Of a DNA stretch of 58,734 nucleotides, positions 8,850 to 18,501 are shown in pieces. The notes beneath the pieces are model-generated. The model was given only the letters and a program-made list of their open reading frames with translations. It did not search any database and had not been told where the DNA came from. The stretch covers positions 1 to 58,734 of the forward strand of contig JACCWE010000059.1 in assembly GCA_013697785.1 (NCBI GenBank), written 5' to 3'. The stretch's first letter is position 1. Each line of letters begins with the position of its first letter. The position numbers and the translations under genes were made by a program. The stretch comes from Gemmatimonadaceae bacterium. Lineage in GTDB: Bacteria > Gemmatimonadota > Gemmatimonadetes > Gemmatimonadales > Gemmatimonadaceae.

Positions 8850-9416
8850 TCAATGGTGAGTGAGCCCGCCGAGAATCTGCCCTAGCACTCCGCCAACTTG
8901 CGACGAGCCGCCGCTGTTCTTCTGCGCCGCGGACGCCGCCTGCTGAAGGATGCTGCCGAGCCCACCCGACGAGCTCGTCGACGACGGCTGCGACGCGGCG
9001 TGCTGGGCGAGCGCGGCCATCACGATCGGCGCGAGAATCGCGAGAAGACTCTTTACCTTCGCCGCATCGAGCCCCGAGGCCGTCTGCACTCCGTTCTGCA
9101 CCGTGTCGGTGTGCTGCCCAAGGATGCTGCCGAGAATGCCACCGATTCCGCCCCCGCTGTTCGATGCACCACCCAACATGCCCGCGAGTCCGCCGAGGCT
9201 GCCGAGGATTCCACCCGCGCTATGCTGATCGACGGCGCTCTGGATCGCCGCCGCGCCGCCGGGCTGCTGCGCGGTGTGCGCCATGCCGCCGACGATCATC
9301 GGGAGCGCCGCAGCGATCGCATTGCTCGTCGTAGCGGGATCAGTGCCGAGGTGCTGGCTGATCTGCTGAATCTGTTCGGGGCCGAGGTGCTGCTGCACGA
9401 TGTCGAGTAGAGACAT
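8850..9416 (-). CDS. DUF937-domain (YidB-like) protein
   Basis: 188 residues. The N-terminal half matches the DUF937 pattern (LLDIVQQHLGPEQIQQISQHLG, then a poly-Gly/Ala helix-rich middle). The middle and C-terminus are glycine/serine-rich low complexity (GGILGSLGGLAG, STSSSGGLGS). It has no signal peptide or membrane segment. The family is uncharacterised. It is convergent with the permease gene, with only 39 bp between stops. Confidence 0.75.
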   Translation of the reverse strand: MSLLDIVQQHLGPEQIQQISQHLGTDPATTSNAIAAALPMIVGGMAHTAQQPGGAAAIQSAVDQHSAGGILGSLGGLAGMLGGASNSGGGIGGILGSILGQHTDTVQNGVQTASGLDAAKVKSLLAILAPIVMAALAQHAASQPSSTSSSGGLGSILQQAASAAQKNSGGSSQVGGVLGQILGGLTHH

Positions 9417-9471
9417 GAATCGCCTGCGTCAGGGAAATCGTTAGCGTTCGCGAAGTAACGTATGGAGGTCG

Positions 9472-9936
9472 CTAGCTGTTCTTCAATCTCGACACGTGTC
9501 CTGCGACGAGCTTCCACCGGCCGCCGATCCTGACGACGGTGTCGGTGAACTGGACGACGACATCGACCTTCGAGCCATCCTTCGCCGTGCCTTGCACGAT
9601 CGTCTTGCCGCGCACGATTGCGGTGGCGAGGCCGTACATGGTCACCTGCATGTCCTCGTTGCGGAAGGCGGTGAACCTTACTGCCTGGTTGCGTGCATCG
9701 CGAAGATCATCGGACTTCTTCGTGAGCGAGCCGTTGCTCTCGGTGAGCACGTAGCCGTCGGCGACGAGTGAGTCGATCGCCGCGGCATCGTTGCGCTCGT
9801 AGGCGGCACAGACGGCGCGCTCGTACTTCAGCACGTCGCTCGCGGCGTCTGCGCTCGCCGCCTCTAGCCGCGCAGCGCACAGAGCGCTCGCGAGCGAGAT
9901 CACGACCACGAGCGTTGGGGAGATGCGCGCGCTCAT
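9472..9936 (-). CDS. Secreted NTF2-like (DUF4440/SnoaL-type) protein
   Basis: 154 residues: an N-terminal signal peptide (about 1-26, hydrophobic VVVISLASALCAA) and then an NTF2-like cone fold (VLKYERAVCAAYERNDAAAI, VRGKTIVQGTAKDG, IGGRWKLVAGHVS). The ATG at 9936 is chosen because it overlaps the stop of the upstream gene by 4 nt (ATGA). These domains bind small hydrophobic ligands or act as isomerases; nothing visible fixes a substrate. Confidence 0.75.
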   Translation of the reverse strand: MSARISPTLVVVISLASALCAARLEAASADAASDVLKYERAVCAAYERNDAAAIDSLVADGYVLTESNGSLTKKSDDLRDARNQAVRFTAFRNEDMQVTMYGLATAIVRGKTIVQGTAKDGSKVDVVVQFTDTVVRIGGRWKLVAGHVSRLKNS

Positions 9937-10679
9937 TGCGCCCTCGCGCCAGTCACTTTGCAGCACTTCCCGCCGCAGTATGCCCAGATCGACTCGTCGT
10001 CATCCTCCCAGTTGAAGCGGGCGCCGATCACGGGCTCGACCTTGTCCTCCATCGCGATCGAGATGTTCATCGGCTGCTGGTCGACCTTTCCGTCGACGAG
10101 CCGCACGAGCGCCGCTTCCCACTTCGATGCCGATTCCTCGCGGACGTAGATCCAGCTCGTCCCGCCGCGCAAGGCGAGCTTCGGATACGCGACCGCCCCC
10201 GCCCGGAAGGTGTCCGGGAGGACGACGATCGCGAGAGGGAGCCATCCTTTTCGAAAGCTTCCCTCGCTCTTGTACTCGCTTCCCTTCACGAGCGTGATCT
10301 GCGCGACGATGCCCGACGACTGAACATTCCTCCGGTCGCCGAGTATCGAGAGCATGCGCTTGTCGGTCGCGCCGTGCCGCTCGCTTGCCTTGAGCGACGC
10401 GAGCATGTCGCGCGCGTCGCCCCGGAACGGCACCGTCGACGAATGCTTGTCATCCGCCGGGATCGGCTGAATACGCTCCCCCTCCGCCGCGATCTCCCGC
10501 TCGTTCGCATCCCAACGCGCGGCCGTCGCCTGATCGACGTGAATCCGCGCATGAGAGTAGAGGATCTCGTCGTGAGTCGGACCCGCGTGCGCGCATCCCC
10601 ACGCGCTTGCGCCGAGCGTCAGCATCAGCGCGAAACGCTGCGCCAGATCGCGCGCGCGAGTCGCGTTCGGCAGTCTCAT
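9933..10679 (-). CDS. Hypothetical secreted protein
   Basis: 248 residues, not recognised. A Shine-Dalgarno AAGGAG sits just before the ATG at 10679. The N-terminus looks exported (hydrophobic FALMLTLGASAWG followed by Cys; a weak lipobox). The mature part is mixed alpha/beta with a C-terminal tail holding three cysteines (CGGKCC), which might bind metal or form a disulfide. It follows a Ser/Thr kinase gene by 44 bp on the same strand and is coupled to the NTF2-like gene, so the three may form one operon. Confidence 0.7.
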   Translation of the reverse strand: MRLPNATRARDLAQRFALMLTLGASAWGCAHAGPTHDEILYSHARIHVDQATAARWDANEREIAAEGERIQPIPADDKHSSTVPFRGDARDMLASLKASERHGATDKRMLSILGDRRNVQSSGIVAQITLVKGSEYKSEGSFRKGWLPLAIVVLPDTFRAGAVAYPKLALRGGTSWIYVREESASKWEAALVRLVDGKVDQQPMNISIAMEDKVEPVIGARFNWEDDDESIWAYCGGKCCKVTGARAQ

Positions 10680-10723
10680 TTCTTCTCCTTGTCGAGAGTA
10701 TTCCGCACGCGCGACTCGATGCA

Positions 10724-13700
10724 TCAGTGTGCTCCACTCGAGGCTCGCGATCGCATCCGTGTCACCACATCCTGAAGCGGTGCATCCGCGCCCGACCACA
10801 GCTGGGACACTGCCGTCGCCCAATGCTCCGCGGTTCTCGCATCGTTGGCGCTCGCGGCCAGATCGCTGCGGAGCGCCATCGCCCGCACCAGGAATGCGGC
10901 GTCCTGCACGTAGTCCAGTACATACGGCCCGAGCGCGGGGAGCGCTGTGAGCGACGCATCCAGCTGACGCGTTGCGGCAGCCGTGTCGCCCACTTGCAGC
11001 AGAAGCCACGCTTCCTGGTAGGTCAGATAGATCGATAGCTCGCCCGGCCGATCGAGTGCGCGAAGGCGTCCGACCGCGCGAAGCTGCTCGTGCACCGATG
11101 CGGAATCGTGTTTCGCAGCTGCCCGCTGAATGTCGAGGAGGTAGTCACCGTTGCCGCCCGCGCGCTGGAGTGAAAGCGCGGGCACGATCGGATACGCGAG
11201 CGTGAGCGGAATATTCAGCACTGCCTCGCGCACGGCTTCGCGGTTGTCGATCCCGACGTAGCTGACGACCGTTCGCTCGACGCGCTGCTTCGCGGCCTCG
11301 ATGCTGTCGGCGGAGGTGCCGAGCGACACGTAGCCGAGCATCGTCAGTGCGGACTCCGCAACGGGTACCGGAGGCTGTACGATGTGGTTGGCCGGCGAAA
11401 GGAATCGAGCCGATGGCGCTTCCACACGCTGCAGCTCGACGGTTCTGCTCACGCGCCCGGTGAGCGCCGCGAGCGCCTTCAGCACGTCGCCCTCGGCTGG
11501 CGTCACGACGGCTGCGGCACCGAGAATGGAGTCCGCGAGTGTGCGTGCTCCGGCAAAGTCACCGGTCATCACGAGAAGTCGAGTGCGCATCACACCGAGC
11601 CGGAGGACGTCTGCTCGATCGGTCGCGAGCGATCGCGCGCGGTCGAGCGCAGCGAGCGCAGAGCTGTTGGGAGCTCCCGATCCGGTGATGCGTCCTTCGA
11701 TCTCCAGCGAGTGCGCCAACGCTTCGAATGCTGCAGAGCTCCGCGGAAATTCCTGCGTCCATTCCGAGGCGAGGCGTTCGAGCAGCGCGCGATTGCGCGC
11801 GATTGCGGCGGCCGTCGAACGCGGGCGCGGCACGGTGCCGACGGTGATTTGCGCGAGCGGATATGGAACGAAGGCGAGCGTATCGTTCGCGAGGGAGGGG
11901 AAGGCCGCCCATACAGCGCTGTCGCCATCGACGGCGCCGCTCCGCACCTGGTTGCTCTGCGTGAAGAGCCTGACGGAGAGACGTTCGAAGCCGATGCCGG
12001 CGAACGCGAGGTGCGACGAGGGGACGAGCGTCAGCGCCTTCGTGTACGCCCTGATCGCACTCTCGTAGCCACTTCGGAATTTGTAGCCCGACGGACTCGA
12101 TGCGGACCTCACCACCACCGTATCGCGCGCGCGACAATCGCCCAACCCATACCACACGGTGAAGTCGAGCGAGTCGCGCGTCGATCGTAGATGCTCGTAC
12201 TTTGCGCACGCGTCGGAGAATCGTCCCTCGCTCATGTCGAGCAGCGCGGCCGCGAGCGTGCTGTCGCGCATGGATAGCCGCGACGCCTTCGCGACCGCGC
12301 GCTGCGCCGCCGGCTGCCACTCCGCGGGATCTGCATCGCCGCGCCACGACATCACCTGCGCGAGCCAATAGTTCGCGTGCGGATAATCCGGATCCAGATC
12401 GATGGCCTCGCGGAACAGCGCCTCGGCGCTGTCGAGCTTCCACGCGGCAAGCGCCTCGTGCGCGCGAAAGTACGTCGTCAACGCAGGGATCGAGCGCGAG
12501 CCGCGCACACCTTCGGCGCTCGCCGGAAGCGTCGCCCGCCCCGACGCCGCGACGGGGACGAGCAGCGTGTCGGCCAGCTCGTCGAAGCGGCGCTCGGCAT
12601 CGCCAAGGTCGGAGCGCAGAGTCACGGTATACTGCTTCACCGGTTTCTCGGTGCGCACATCATAGATGAGGCCGCGCACGGCTATATCTCCGCGCGCCTG
12701 CCACACCTCGCCCCACGCCATCCGTCCCGCGCGCAGTGAGCGCGCCGTGCGCAGCGCATCCTTGAGCGACAGCGGCGCCGCATTCACGCGCGCGCGCGCG
12801 TCGTGGGCGCGCATGTCGTCGACCAGTGTGATGCCGTTCCACCGTCCGAAGGCTTCGTAGAGCAGCTGTTGGCAGTTGTCGCCGTCGAGCAGCTGAGGAG
12901 CCGCGTTCGCGCGATGTACGAAGGGGAGCACGACGTACAGATCGGGGTCGAGCGGGGCGGGCTTGAACGCGAAGAACAGCGCTGCGAGCGCGCCGAGCCC
13001 GACGACGGCGGCGGTCCAGCGCCAGAGCAGCGCGATCTTTGGACGTCCACTCGTGCCGGACGATGCGCGCTCGGCGCTGCCGAGCGCGGATGCAAACGCC
13101 GTCATGTTCTGAAAGCGATTCGCGGGCACCGGTGCGAGCGCCTTGAGCACCGCAGCATCGACGGCCGGCGGAACCTCCGGACGCTTCTGGCGAATCGAAG
13201 CGGCTGGCTCGCCGAAACGCTGCGCGAGAATCGCGAGCGCCGTCGGTCCGCTGAACGGCACCTTGCCGCTCAGCATCTCGTAGACGACGCAGCCCAGACT
13301 ATAGAGATCGCTGCGCCCGTCGATCGGATCCGCGGAGCCCTGTTCGGGGCTCATGTACGAGATCGTACCGATCGCGAAGCCAGCGTCGGTAAGGCGGCGC
13401 GCGCCCGCGCGACTCACCGCGTGCGCGATGCCGAAGTCGCCGACGAGTGCGTGGCCTTCGGAGAGGAGGATGTTCTCGGGCTTGATGTCGCGGTGAATGA
13501 TGTCGCGCGCGTGCGCATACGCGAGCGCGTCCGCGACCTCGCGCGCGAGGCGGATCGCCTCATCCACCGGAAGCCGGCCTTCGCGCTTGATGCGGCCGCG
13601 CAGCGTCTCGCCCGCGATGAAGGGCATCACGTAGAAGAGCGCGCCCTGCCACTCGCCCGAATCGTAGAGCGGGAGGATGTGCGGATGCTGGAGACGCGCG

Positions 13701-13927
13701 AGCAGCGCGATCTCGCGGCGAAAGCGCTCGGTCGCCTGGCCGTCCGCCACTTCTGCGTGGATGAACTTGAGCGCGACCTCGCGATCGTGCCGAATGTCGC
13801 GCGCGAGGTAGACGGTCGCCATTCCACCGCGGCCTATCTCACGCTGGATCTGATAGCGTCCGGCAATGACCGCTCCGCTCTCGCGCGACGAGTTGAGCTG
13901 GTCTGCCGACTCCGCGTCGTCGGACAA
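10724..13927 (-). CDS. Membrane Ser/Thr protein kinase with TPR-rich extracytoplasmic region
   Basis: 1067 residues. The N-terminal Hanks-type kinase is complete: glycine loop GRGGMATV (32-39), catalytic Lys54, HRDIKPEN (145-152), DFG (164-166), MSPEQ (192-196). A single membrane segment lies at about 302-321. The remaining 740 residues are helical with TPR-like repeats (LDPDYPHANYWLAQVMSW and similar), suggesting a peptide or protein sensor outside the membrane. Large PknB-type kinases with TPR or propeller tails are abundant in Gemmatimonadota and Acidobacteriota. No substrates can be inferred. It is divergent from the GT-C-like gene across a 139-bp spacer. Confidence 0.9.
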   Translation of the reverse strand: MSDDAESADQLNSSRESGAVIAGRYQIQREIGRGGMATVYLARDIRHDREVALKFIHAEVADGQATERFRREIALLARLQHPHILPLYDSGEWQGALFYVMPFIAGETLRGRIKREGRLPVDEAIRLAREVADALAYAHARDIIHRDIKPENILLSEGHALVGDFGIAHAVSRAGARRLTDAGFAIGTISYMSPEQGSADPIDGRSDLYSLGCVVYEMLSGKVPFSGPTALAILAQRFGEPAASIRQKRPEVPPAVDAAVLKALAPVPANRFQNMTAFASALGSAERASSGTSGRPKIALLWRWTAAVVGLGALAALFFAFKPAPLDPDLYVVLPFVHRANAAPQLLDGDNCQQLLYEAFGRWNGITLVDDMRAHDARARVNAAPLSLKDALRTARSLRAGRMAWGEVWQARGDIAVRGLIYDVRTEKPVKQYTVTLRSDLGDAERRFDELADTLLVPVAASGRATLPASAEGVRGSRSIPALTTYFRAHEALAAWKLDSAEALFREAIDLDPDYPHANYWLAQVMSWRGDADPAEWQPAAQRAVAKASRLSMRDSTLAAALLDMSEGRFSDACAKYEHLRSTRDSLDFTVWYGLGDCRARDTVVVRSASSPSGYKFRSGYESAIRAYTKALTLVPSSHLAFAGIGFERLSVRLFTQSNQVRSGAVDGDSAVWAAFPSLANDTLAFVPYPLAQITVGTVPRPRSTAAAIARNRALLERLASEWTQEFPRSSAAFEALAHSLEIEGRITGSGAPNSSALAALDRARSLATDRADVLRLGVMRTRLLVMTGDFAGARTLADSILGAAAVVTPAEGDVLKALAALTGRVSRTVELQRVEAPSARFLSPANHIVQPPVPVAESALTMLGYVSLGTSADSIEAAKQRVERTVVSYVGIDNREAVREAVLNIPLTLAYPIVPALSLQRAGGNGDYLLDIQRAAAKHDSASVHEQLRAVGRLRALDRPGELSIYLTYQEAWLLLQVGDTAAATRQLDASLTALPALGPYVLDYVQDAAFLVRAMALRSDLAASANDARTAEHWATAVSQLWSGADAPLQDVVTRMRSRASSGAH

Positions 13928-14066
13928 GTGAGCCGGCCTTGCGAGAGACGGATGAAGTGACTCGCTATCTTAGGCCCGGCGAAGGGGCGCGGCAAGCGTT
14001 TCCGGCAGATTCGAACGTATGCAATGCGAGTGTGACGGGGCCGCTCGGCTCGCGTATCATTCCCTA

Positions 14067-15566
14067 ATGCGGATGAGGCGGACTTTACCTGCGCTGGCGC
14101 TCGGCTTTGTCGCCTTCGCGGGTGTGCTTCGAATCACATCCGGGCTCGGCCCCGGGCTCGATCCCGACAGCATGTCGTATCTCTACGCGGCGACGACGTT
14201 CGCGCACGGCGCCGGCCTTCGCGATGTGCAGCGTGACTGGGCGAGCGCCGACAGCACGATGCCTTTAGCGCACTGGCCGCCGGGGTATCCGGTGGTGATC
14301 GCCGGCGCGGAGCTCGTTGGCGGCGGCGCGATCCAGAGCGCGAGGATCATCCAGGCGATCGCGGCGCTCGTGACGATCGCGATCGTCGTGGGTCTCGTGG
14401 CCAGCGCTGCGGGAATGGGCGCTGGACTCGTCGCCGGGCTGCTCGTGATGGTGACGCCCGCAGTGGTGCAGGTACACGAGAACGTGCTGAGCGAGCCGCT
14501 CTTCATCGCGCTCATGGCGTTCACGCTCGCGACGATGGTTCGCGCGCCGAGCAGGCCGATCGTGTCCGGCGCGCTCGCGGCCATCGCGAGCATCGTTCGC
14601 TACGCTGGTGTGTCGCTCATTGCCGGCGTCGTGCTCTGGCAGCTCACGCGTGCCGGCACTCTGCGACAGCGCATTTCTCGCGCGGTCGTGGCCGCACTCC
14701 CGGCGATCGTGCTCCAGGGCGCGTGGGTGCTGCGCACGATGCACCGCGCGGGGCCGAGCGCGATTCGACGGATCAGTTTGTACGGAGAGATCACGTCGAC
14801 GCTGCGCGAGGGGTGGCGTACGACGTCCGCGTGGCTCGTGCCGGGAATGGGCGAGCTGTGGGGGATCTTCGTGGCGGCGGGAGTTGCGGTGCTCGTCGTG
14901 ATCGCGCTTTGGGAATCGCGGCCGCTGCGCGCGCGGCAGAATCCCGCCATTGCCGCTGCGCTTCTCGCGGCCTGCTACCTCGGCCTCGTGCTCGCATCAC
15001 GACTCGGTGCAGATCCGGGAATTCCGCTCGACGACAGACTGATGGCGCCGCTGCTTCTGTTGCTCGAGGTGGCGATAGTGCTGATCATCGCGCCGGCGTG
15101 GACCCGCTGGCCTGCGGTCGCGAAGGGTGGAGTTGGCCTTCTCGTGCTACTCTGGTGGGGCGCAGCGATTCGCGTGAGCGCCGCCAGCGTGGAGTACGCC
15201 AGGCAGACGGGGAATGATTTCGCGGAGGACTGCTGGCGCAACTCTCCGCTAACTGCCTGGGTGCGCGCGAATTCCGCCGGACGTCCACTCTACACCAACG
15301 TCCCCGAGGCGCTCTACTTCCACTCGGCGCGGCTCTCCCACGAGTTTCCGGACGAGACGGATGCGTTCACGATTCGCGCCTTCACGGGCACGCTCGCGCG
15401 CCGCGGTGCGCTTCTCATCGATTTCGACGAGACATGTGGCACCGTGAACAATTCCGATTCGGTGCTGACGCATTTGCCCCTGCGCGTCGTGGCGTCGATG
15501 CCGACGGGGCGTGTTCTGGAGAGCATTCCAGACTCCGGACGGCTCGCGGGGGCGGTTCCGCGATAG
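14067..15566 (+). CDS. Polytopic GT-C-type glycosyltransferase-like protein
   Basis: 499 residues with about 9-11 membrane segments in the N-terminal 370 residues and a soluble C-terminal domain. The first periplasmic loop carries PGLDPDSMSYLYAA, in the place where PMT/ArnT-like GT-C enzymes have their catalytic acidic residue. The layout fits a lipid-linked sugar transferase acting on the outer face of the inner membrane. Assignment is by topology and loop motif only. Start: the ATG at 14067 (a second in-frame ATG lies at 14073). The upstream extension lacks membrane character. Confidence 0.6.
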   Translation: MRMRRTLPALALGFVAFAGVLRITSGLGPGLDPDSMSYLYAATTFAHGAGLRDVQRDWASADSTMPLAHWPPGYPVVIAGAELVGGGAIQSARIIQAIAALVTIAIVVGLVASAAGMGAGLVAGLLVMVTPAVVQVHENVLSEPLFIALMAFTLATMVRAPSRPIVSGALAAIASIVRYAGVSLIAGVVLWQLTRAGTLRQRISRAVVAALPAIVLQGAWVLRTMHRAGPSAIRRISLYGEITSTLREGWRTTSAWLVPGMGELWGIFVAAGVAVLVVIALWESRPLRARQNPAIAAALLAACYLGLVLASRLGADPGIPLDDRLMAPLLLLLEVAIVLIIAPAWTRWPAVAKGGVGLLVLLWWGAAIRVSAASVEYARQTGNDFAEDCWRNSPLTAWVRANSAGRPLYTNVPEALYFHSARLSHEFPDETDAFTIRAFTGTLARRGALLIDFDETCGTVNNSDSVLTHLPLRVVASMPTGRVLESIPDSGRLAGAVPR

Positions 15567-15666
15567 CGATCTCGGCCGACACCTTCCGGCGCCGCTCGAC
15601 GTATGAGAGCTTAGGCACGAGCAGCGGCTCCGTTCATCAATCCGATCCAACGCAGGTATTTTACGC

Positions 15667-15951
15667 ATGTTCATTCCCGTCGAAGCGTTCGTCATTCCCA
15701 TTGTGTTCGGAATTCCGGGCGCGGTGATCAGCATGAAGATGTGGTTCAGCCATAAGGAGAAGATGGCCGGACTCGGTGGACCAAAGACGGGTACTGCGCT
15801 ACTCGATGCGCGCCTCGCGCGGGTGGAACAGGCGGTGGAGTCGATCGCCATCGAGATGGAGCGCGTGAGCGAGGGGCAGCGCTTCGTGACGAAGCTCTTG
15901 ATCGATCGCGCGCCGCCGGCGCAGCTGCCGCCGGGGCAGCAGGCGAAGTAG
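15667..15951 (+). CDS. Small membrane protein with SIAIE-ER coiled-coil motif
   Basis: 94 residues: one N-terminal membrane segment (about 4-24), a short basic linker (HKEKMAGL), then an amphipathic helix containing RVEQAVESIAIEMERVSEGQ and a Pro/Gln tail. The same helix motif recurs in the small protein at 31472-31747, so the two are paralogues. The architecture (N-terminal anchor plus cytoplasmic coiled coil) recalls PspB, but sequence similarity is too low to assign it. Function unknown. Followed 21 bp later by the acetyltransferase gene. Confidence 0.7.
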   Translation: MFIPVEAFVIPIVFGIPGAVISMKMWFSHKEKMAGLGGPKTGTALLDARLARVEQAVESIAIEMERVSEGQRFVTKLLIDRAPPAQLPPGQQAK

Positions 15952-15972
15952 GCGCCCGACTCGATCCCTCCG

Positions 15973-16506
15973 ATGGCGATCCGTGTGGTGCGACTTACTT
16001 CGCATGATGTCGAGCGCTTTCGAGAGATTCGTCTCGAGGGGCTCCGAAGTGATCCGAACGGCTTTCGCTACAGCGAGCGCGACGACGCAGCAATAGCCAC
16101 GAGCGTGTGGGCCACCCGGCTCGATCAGGACTTCGTGGTCGCAGCGGTCGACGACGGAAACGACGAGATGCTCGGTGTCGGGGGCTTCGGTCGCTTCTCC
16201 GGCGCCAAGCTTTCGCACAAAGGTTTGATCTGGGGGATGTACGTTCGCTCGTCGGCTCGCGGCTCGGGCGCATCGAATGCGATAATGGAGGGGCTCATCG
16301 CGCACGCGCGAAGTGAAGTGCGCCAGTTGCAGCTCACGGTGATGGCGGACAACGATCGCGCCAGAAGATTCTACGAGCGCCACGGTTTCGTTGCGTATGG
16401 GCTCGAGCCGCAGGCGGTGCGACAAGGGGACGACTATCGCGACGAGCTGTCGATGTGGCTCTCGTTCGAAGTCACCGCGGAACACAAGCGTCAACGATTG
16501 GACTAG
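15973..16506 (+). CDS. GNAT-family N-acetyltransferase
   Basis: 177 residues with the GNAT fold. The acetyl-CoA pyrophosphate loop is in GMYVRSSARGSGAS (around residues 84-98), followed by the helix AIMEGLIAHA, the strand LQLTVMADNDRARRFYERHGF (typical motif B) and the final YRDELSMWLSF. It transfers acetyl from acetyl-CoA to an amine, but substrate cannot be deduced. Same direction as the small membrane protein upstream; convergent with the next gene (20 bp). Confidence 0.88.
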   Translation: MAIRVVRLTSHDVERFREIRLEGLRSDPNGFRYSERDDAAIATSVWATRLDQDFVVAAVDDGNDEMLGVGGFGRFSGAKLSHKGLIWGMYVRSSARGSGASNAIMEGLIAHARSEVRQLQLTVMADNDRARRFYERHGFVAYGLEPQAVRQGDDYRDELSMWLSFEVTAEHKRQRLD

Positions 16507-16525
16507 CGACAAAACGAAGGTCAGT

Positions 16526-17182
16526 CTAGTCCGGCGCGAGGCTCATCCCCACACGCAGGTGCCCGCTGCCGTCGGGGACCGTAAAGAAGTGCGCGTAGCG
16601 ATCCTTGAAGTGGATGCGGACGACGTGCAGCGCGGCTATGCCGCCGTAGATCAGCGAGATCTGTGTCTTCGACAGCGATGACGTTCTCGCCATGAAGGTC
16701 ACGTCGCTGACGTTGGCGGAGCGGCCGAGCGAGATGTAGAAGAGGACCGTGCCGATGCCGCCGGCGAGGAGGCCGCGCTCGAAGGGGCCAGCGATGCTGC
16801 CGCGTGCATGCGGCCAGTCGAGCAACGCCTCATCGAGGAGCGTCTGCACGTTGAGCCCGGCGCTCGAAAAGATGAACTGCTTGTGCGGTTCGATGCGCGA
16901 GTCGATACCGGAGTAGATCGTCGGTCGCCACTTGTTGAAGCCGAACGAGGGGTGTCCTCCCACCGCATACGAGGCTATCACATGTCCGCTCTCGTGCGCG
17001 AGAATGCTCGCGACGAATCCGAGTGCGAAACGCAGCTTGTAGTGCGGCTGCGGAACGGGAGCGACCGACGGATGGCTGCTATCGGCAGCGCTCGTCTGCG
17101 CGCTGCTTTTCGGAGAGGCGACGCCGAGCATGACCAGCGTTCCCGCTGTGCAGGCGATGCGGGAGATCGATCGAGTGAGCAT
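16526..17182 (-). CDS. Membrane protein with HExxH motif (putative M50-like zinc protease)
   Basis: 218 residues: an N-terminal signal or anchor, then a hydrophobic helix containing AHESGHVIASYAVGGHPS, with HESGH at 63-67. This is the zinc-binding motif position of site-2-protease-like enzymes, where the motif lies inside a membrane helix. Further hydrophobic segments are at about 130-155 and 175-192. The usual second ligand motif (NxxPxxxLDG) is not evident, so catalytic activity is uncertain. It may be an M50-related protein of unknown role. Confidence 0.5.
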   Translation of the reverse strand: MLTRSISRIACTAGTLVMLGVASPKSSAQTSAADSSHPSVAPVPQPHYKLRFALGFVASILAHESGHVIASYAVGGHPSFGFNKWRPTIYSGIDSRIEPHKQFIFSSAGLNVQTLLDEALLDWPHARGSIAGPFERGLLAGGIGTVLFYISLGRSANVSDVTFMARTSSLSKTQISLIYGGIAALHVVRIHFKDRYAHFFTVPDGSGHLRVGMSLAPD

Positions 17183-17287
17183 CGGCGAGAGATAACCACC
17201 CGCAACATCGCACGTAACCCATTCCCCCGGTTGCGCGCGCGACCTTCAGAACATTGTTTATGTGAGCGCACTCAACGGGGGAGCCGC

Positions 17288-17608
17288 ATGTCACGAGCAC
17301 TCGTTCTACAGGCCCTGGAAGAACGCCGAGTCCTGCGGCTCGTTTACGAGACCGGCGGAACGCGTATGATCCAGCCCCACGCGATCGTCAGGAAAACGGA
17401 CGGAAGCGAACAGCTCGAGGCATTTCAGGTCCAGGGACATGCCGAGGGCGGCGTCGAACATGGCTGGAAAAACTTCGACCTGTCGCGGCTGCAACAGGTC
17501 GAGTTGGGTGAAGAGCGGTTCGAGCCGAGGCGGGATTTCAAGCGCGTGAGCAACGCCTTCGGTATCGTGATTGCGGGCGTTCGCGCCATGGATCAGCGCG
17601 AGCCGTAA
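17288..17608 (+). CDS. Small stand-alone WYL-domain-like protein
   Basis: 106 residues. The pattern of ALEERRVLRLVYETGG, IQPHAIVRK, LEAFQVQGH and HGWKNFDLSRLQQVEL matches the beta-rich WYL fold usually found as the ligand-sensing half of transcription regulators; here it has no DNA-binding half. GGGGGA precedes the ATG at 17288. WYL domains may sense nucleic acids or nucleotides, but no partner gene is evident. It is convergent with the DUF4097 cluster, with 2 bp between stops. Confidence 0.6.
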   Translation: MSRALVLQALEERRVLRLVYETGGTRMIQPHAIVRKTDGSEQLEAFQVQGHAEGGVEHGWKNFDLSRLQQVELGEERFEPRRDFKRVSNAFGIVIAGVRAMDQREP

Positions 17609-17610
17609 CC

Positions 17611-18444
17611 TCAGTTCAGAAGCGAGACCGCCGCGGTTTTCACGTACTTCGTGAGATTCACGGAGCCGTTCACCGTCTCCAAATGCACGCGCCGCGCGCC
17701 GTCGTCGAGCTTGAAGCGCATGTGGTGCTTGTCGGTATTCGCGCTGTCCGCGCCGGCGTGAGGATAGTTCGCGATGATCGACCCGTTCGCATTCTCGAGG
17801 TCGATCGCACCGCCGATTCCCTCGGGGATCACCGTCGTGATCGAGCCGTTCACCGTCTCGAGGTGCACATCCCCTGAATCCGGGAGCTGCGCCATACTGG
17901 CGATGATCGACCCGTTCACCGTCTCCGCGTTGACCGTCCCCTTCGTCGTCGAGGCGACGACGTCGCCGTTCACCGTAACGGCCTTCAGGTTGCCGCCGAT
18001 GTTCTGAGCGACGACTTTGCCGTTCACCGTTTCGACCCCGATGTTCACGCCCTCGGGAAGGTGAACCGTGTAGCGCACGGTGATCGGATGGCGGCGGCTG
18101 AAGAACGAGAAGGGTGAGAACGATGTGCTGTGCTGGTGCTTCCCGGGAGCGCAGCTCGCGGCGGCGGATGAGTTGAAGAGCGTGCAGAAGAAAATATCGT
18201 TTCCGCTCATCGCCTGCTTCACCTGAACCGCGGTCGGCGACGCATTCACGATCACCGCGTCGACAGTGAGCTTGTTCGTCGTCGACGCGAGCACCGCGAT
18301 CGGCCCGTCGACGTTGTTCACTCTCACCGTGGCGCCGGGCGCTACGTCCCCGGTCCAGCTGAAGTTGCGGGTCGGATAGTCGGCATGCCGAGTACACGAC
18401 GAAGCGATGACGGTGACCGCGAGAACGCAGAGAATGTTGCGCAT
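17611..18444 (-). CDS. DUF4097 beta-repeat protein, third of three; probable lipoprotein
   Basis: 277 residues: a signal sequence with a possible lipobox Cys (VIASSC) and then DUF4097-type repeats, each containing a VNG turn (NNVDG, ETVNGK, TVNGDV, ETVNGSI, ENANGSI), typical of a stacked beta-solenoid adhesin-like fold. The ATG at 18444 is preceded by GGAG. It is the last gene of a run led by an ECF sigma/anti-sigma pair, suggesting an envelope-located product made under that sigma factor. Molecular function unknown. Confidence 0.75.
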   Translation of the reverse strand: MRNILCVLAVTVIASSCTRHADYPTRNFSWTGDVAPGATVRVNNVDGPIAVLASTTNKLTVDAVIVNASPTAVQVKQAMSGNDIFFCTLFNSSAAASCAPGKHQHSTSFSPFSFFSRRHPITVRYTVHLPEGVNIGVETVNGKVVAQNIGGNLKAVTVNGDVVASTTKGTVNAETVNGSIIASMAQLPDSGDVHLETVNGSITTVIPEGIGGAIDLENANGSIIANYPHAGADSANTDKHHMRFKLDDGARRVHLETVNGSVNLTKYVKTAAVSLLN

Positions 18445-18501
18445 GATGAGCTCCGGGACGGGCAAGTCGGGATGACCTTTCCCGTCCCTACGCGGAACGG
18501 C

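Noticed and set aside
8831-8862. Inverted repeat CACTCACC/GGTGAGTG as terminator between permease and DUF937 genes
   Set aside because: 17-nt loop, no T-run, and one arm is inside the DUF937 coding end.
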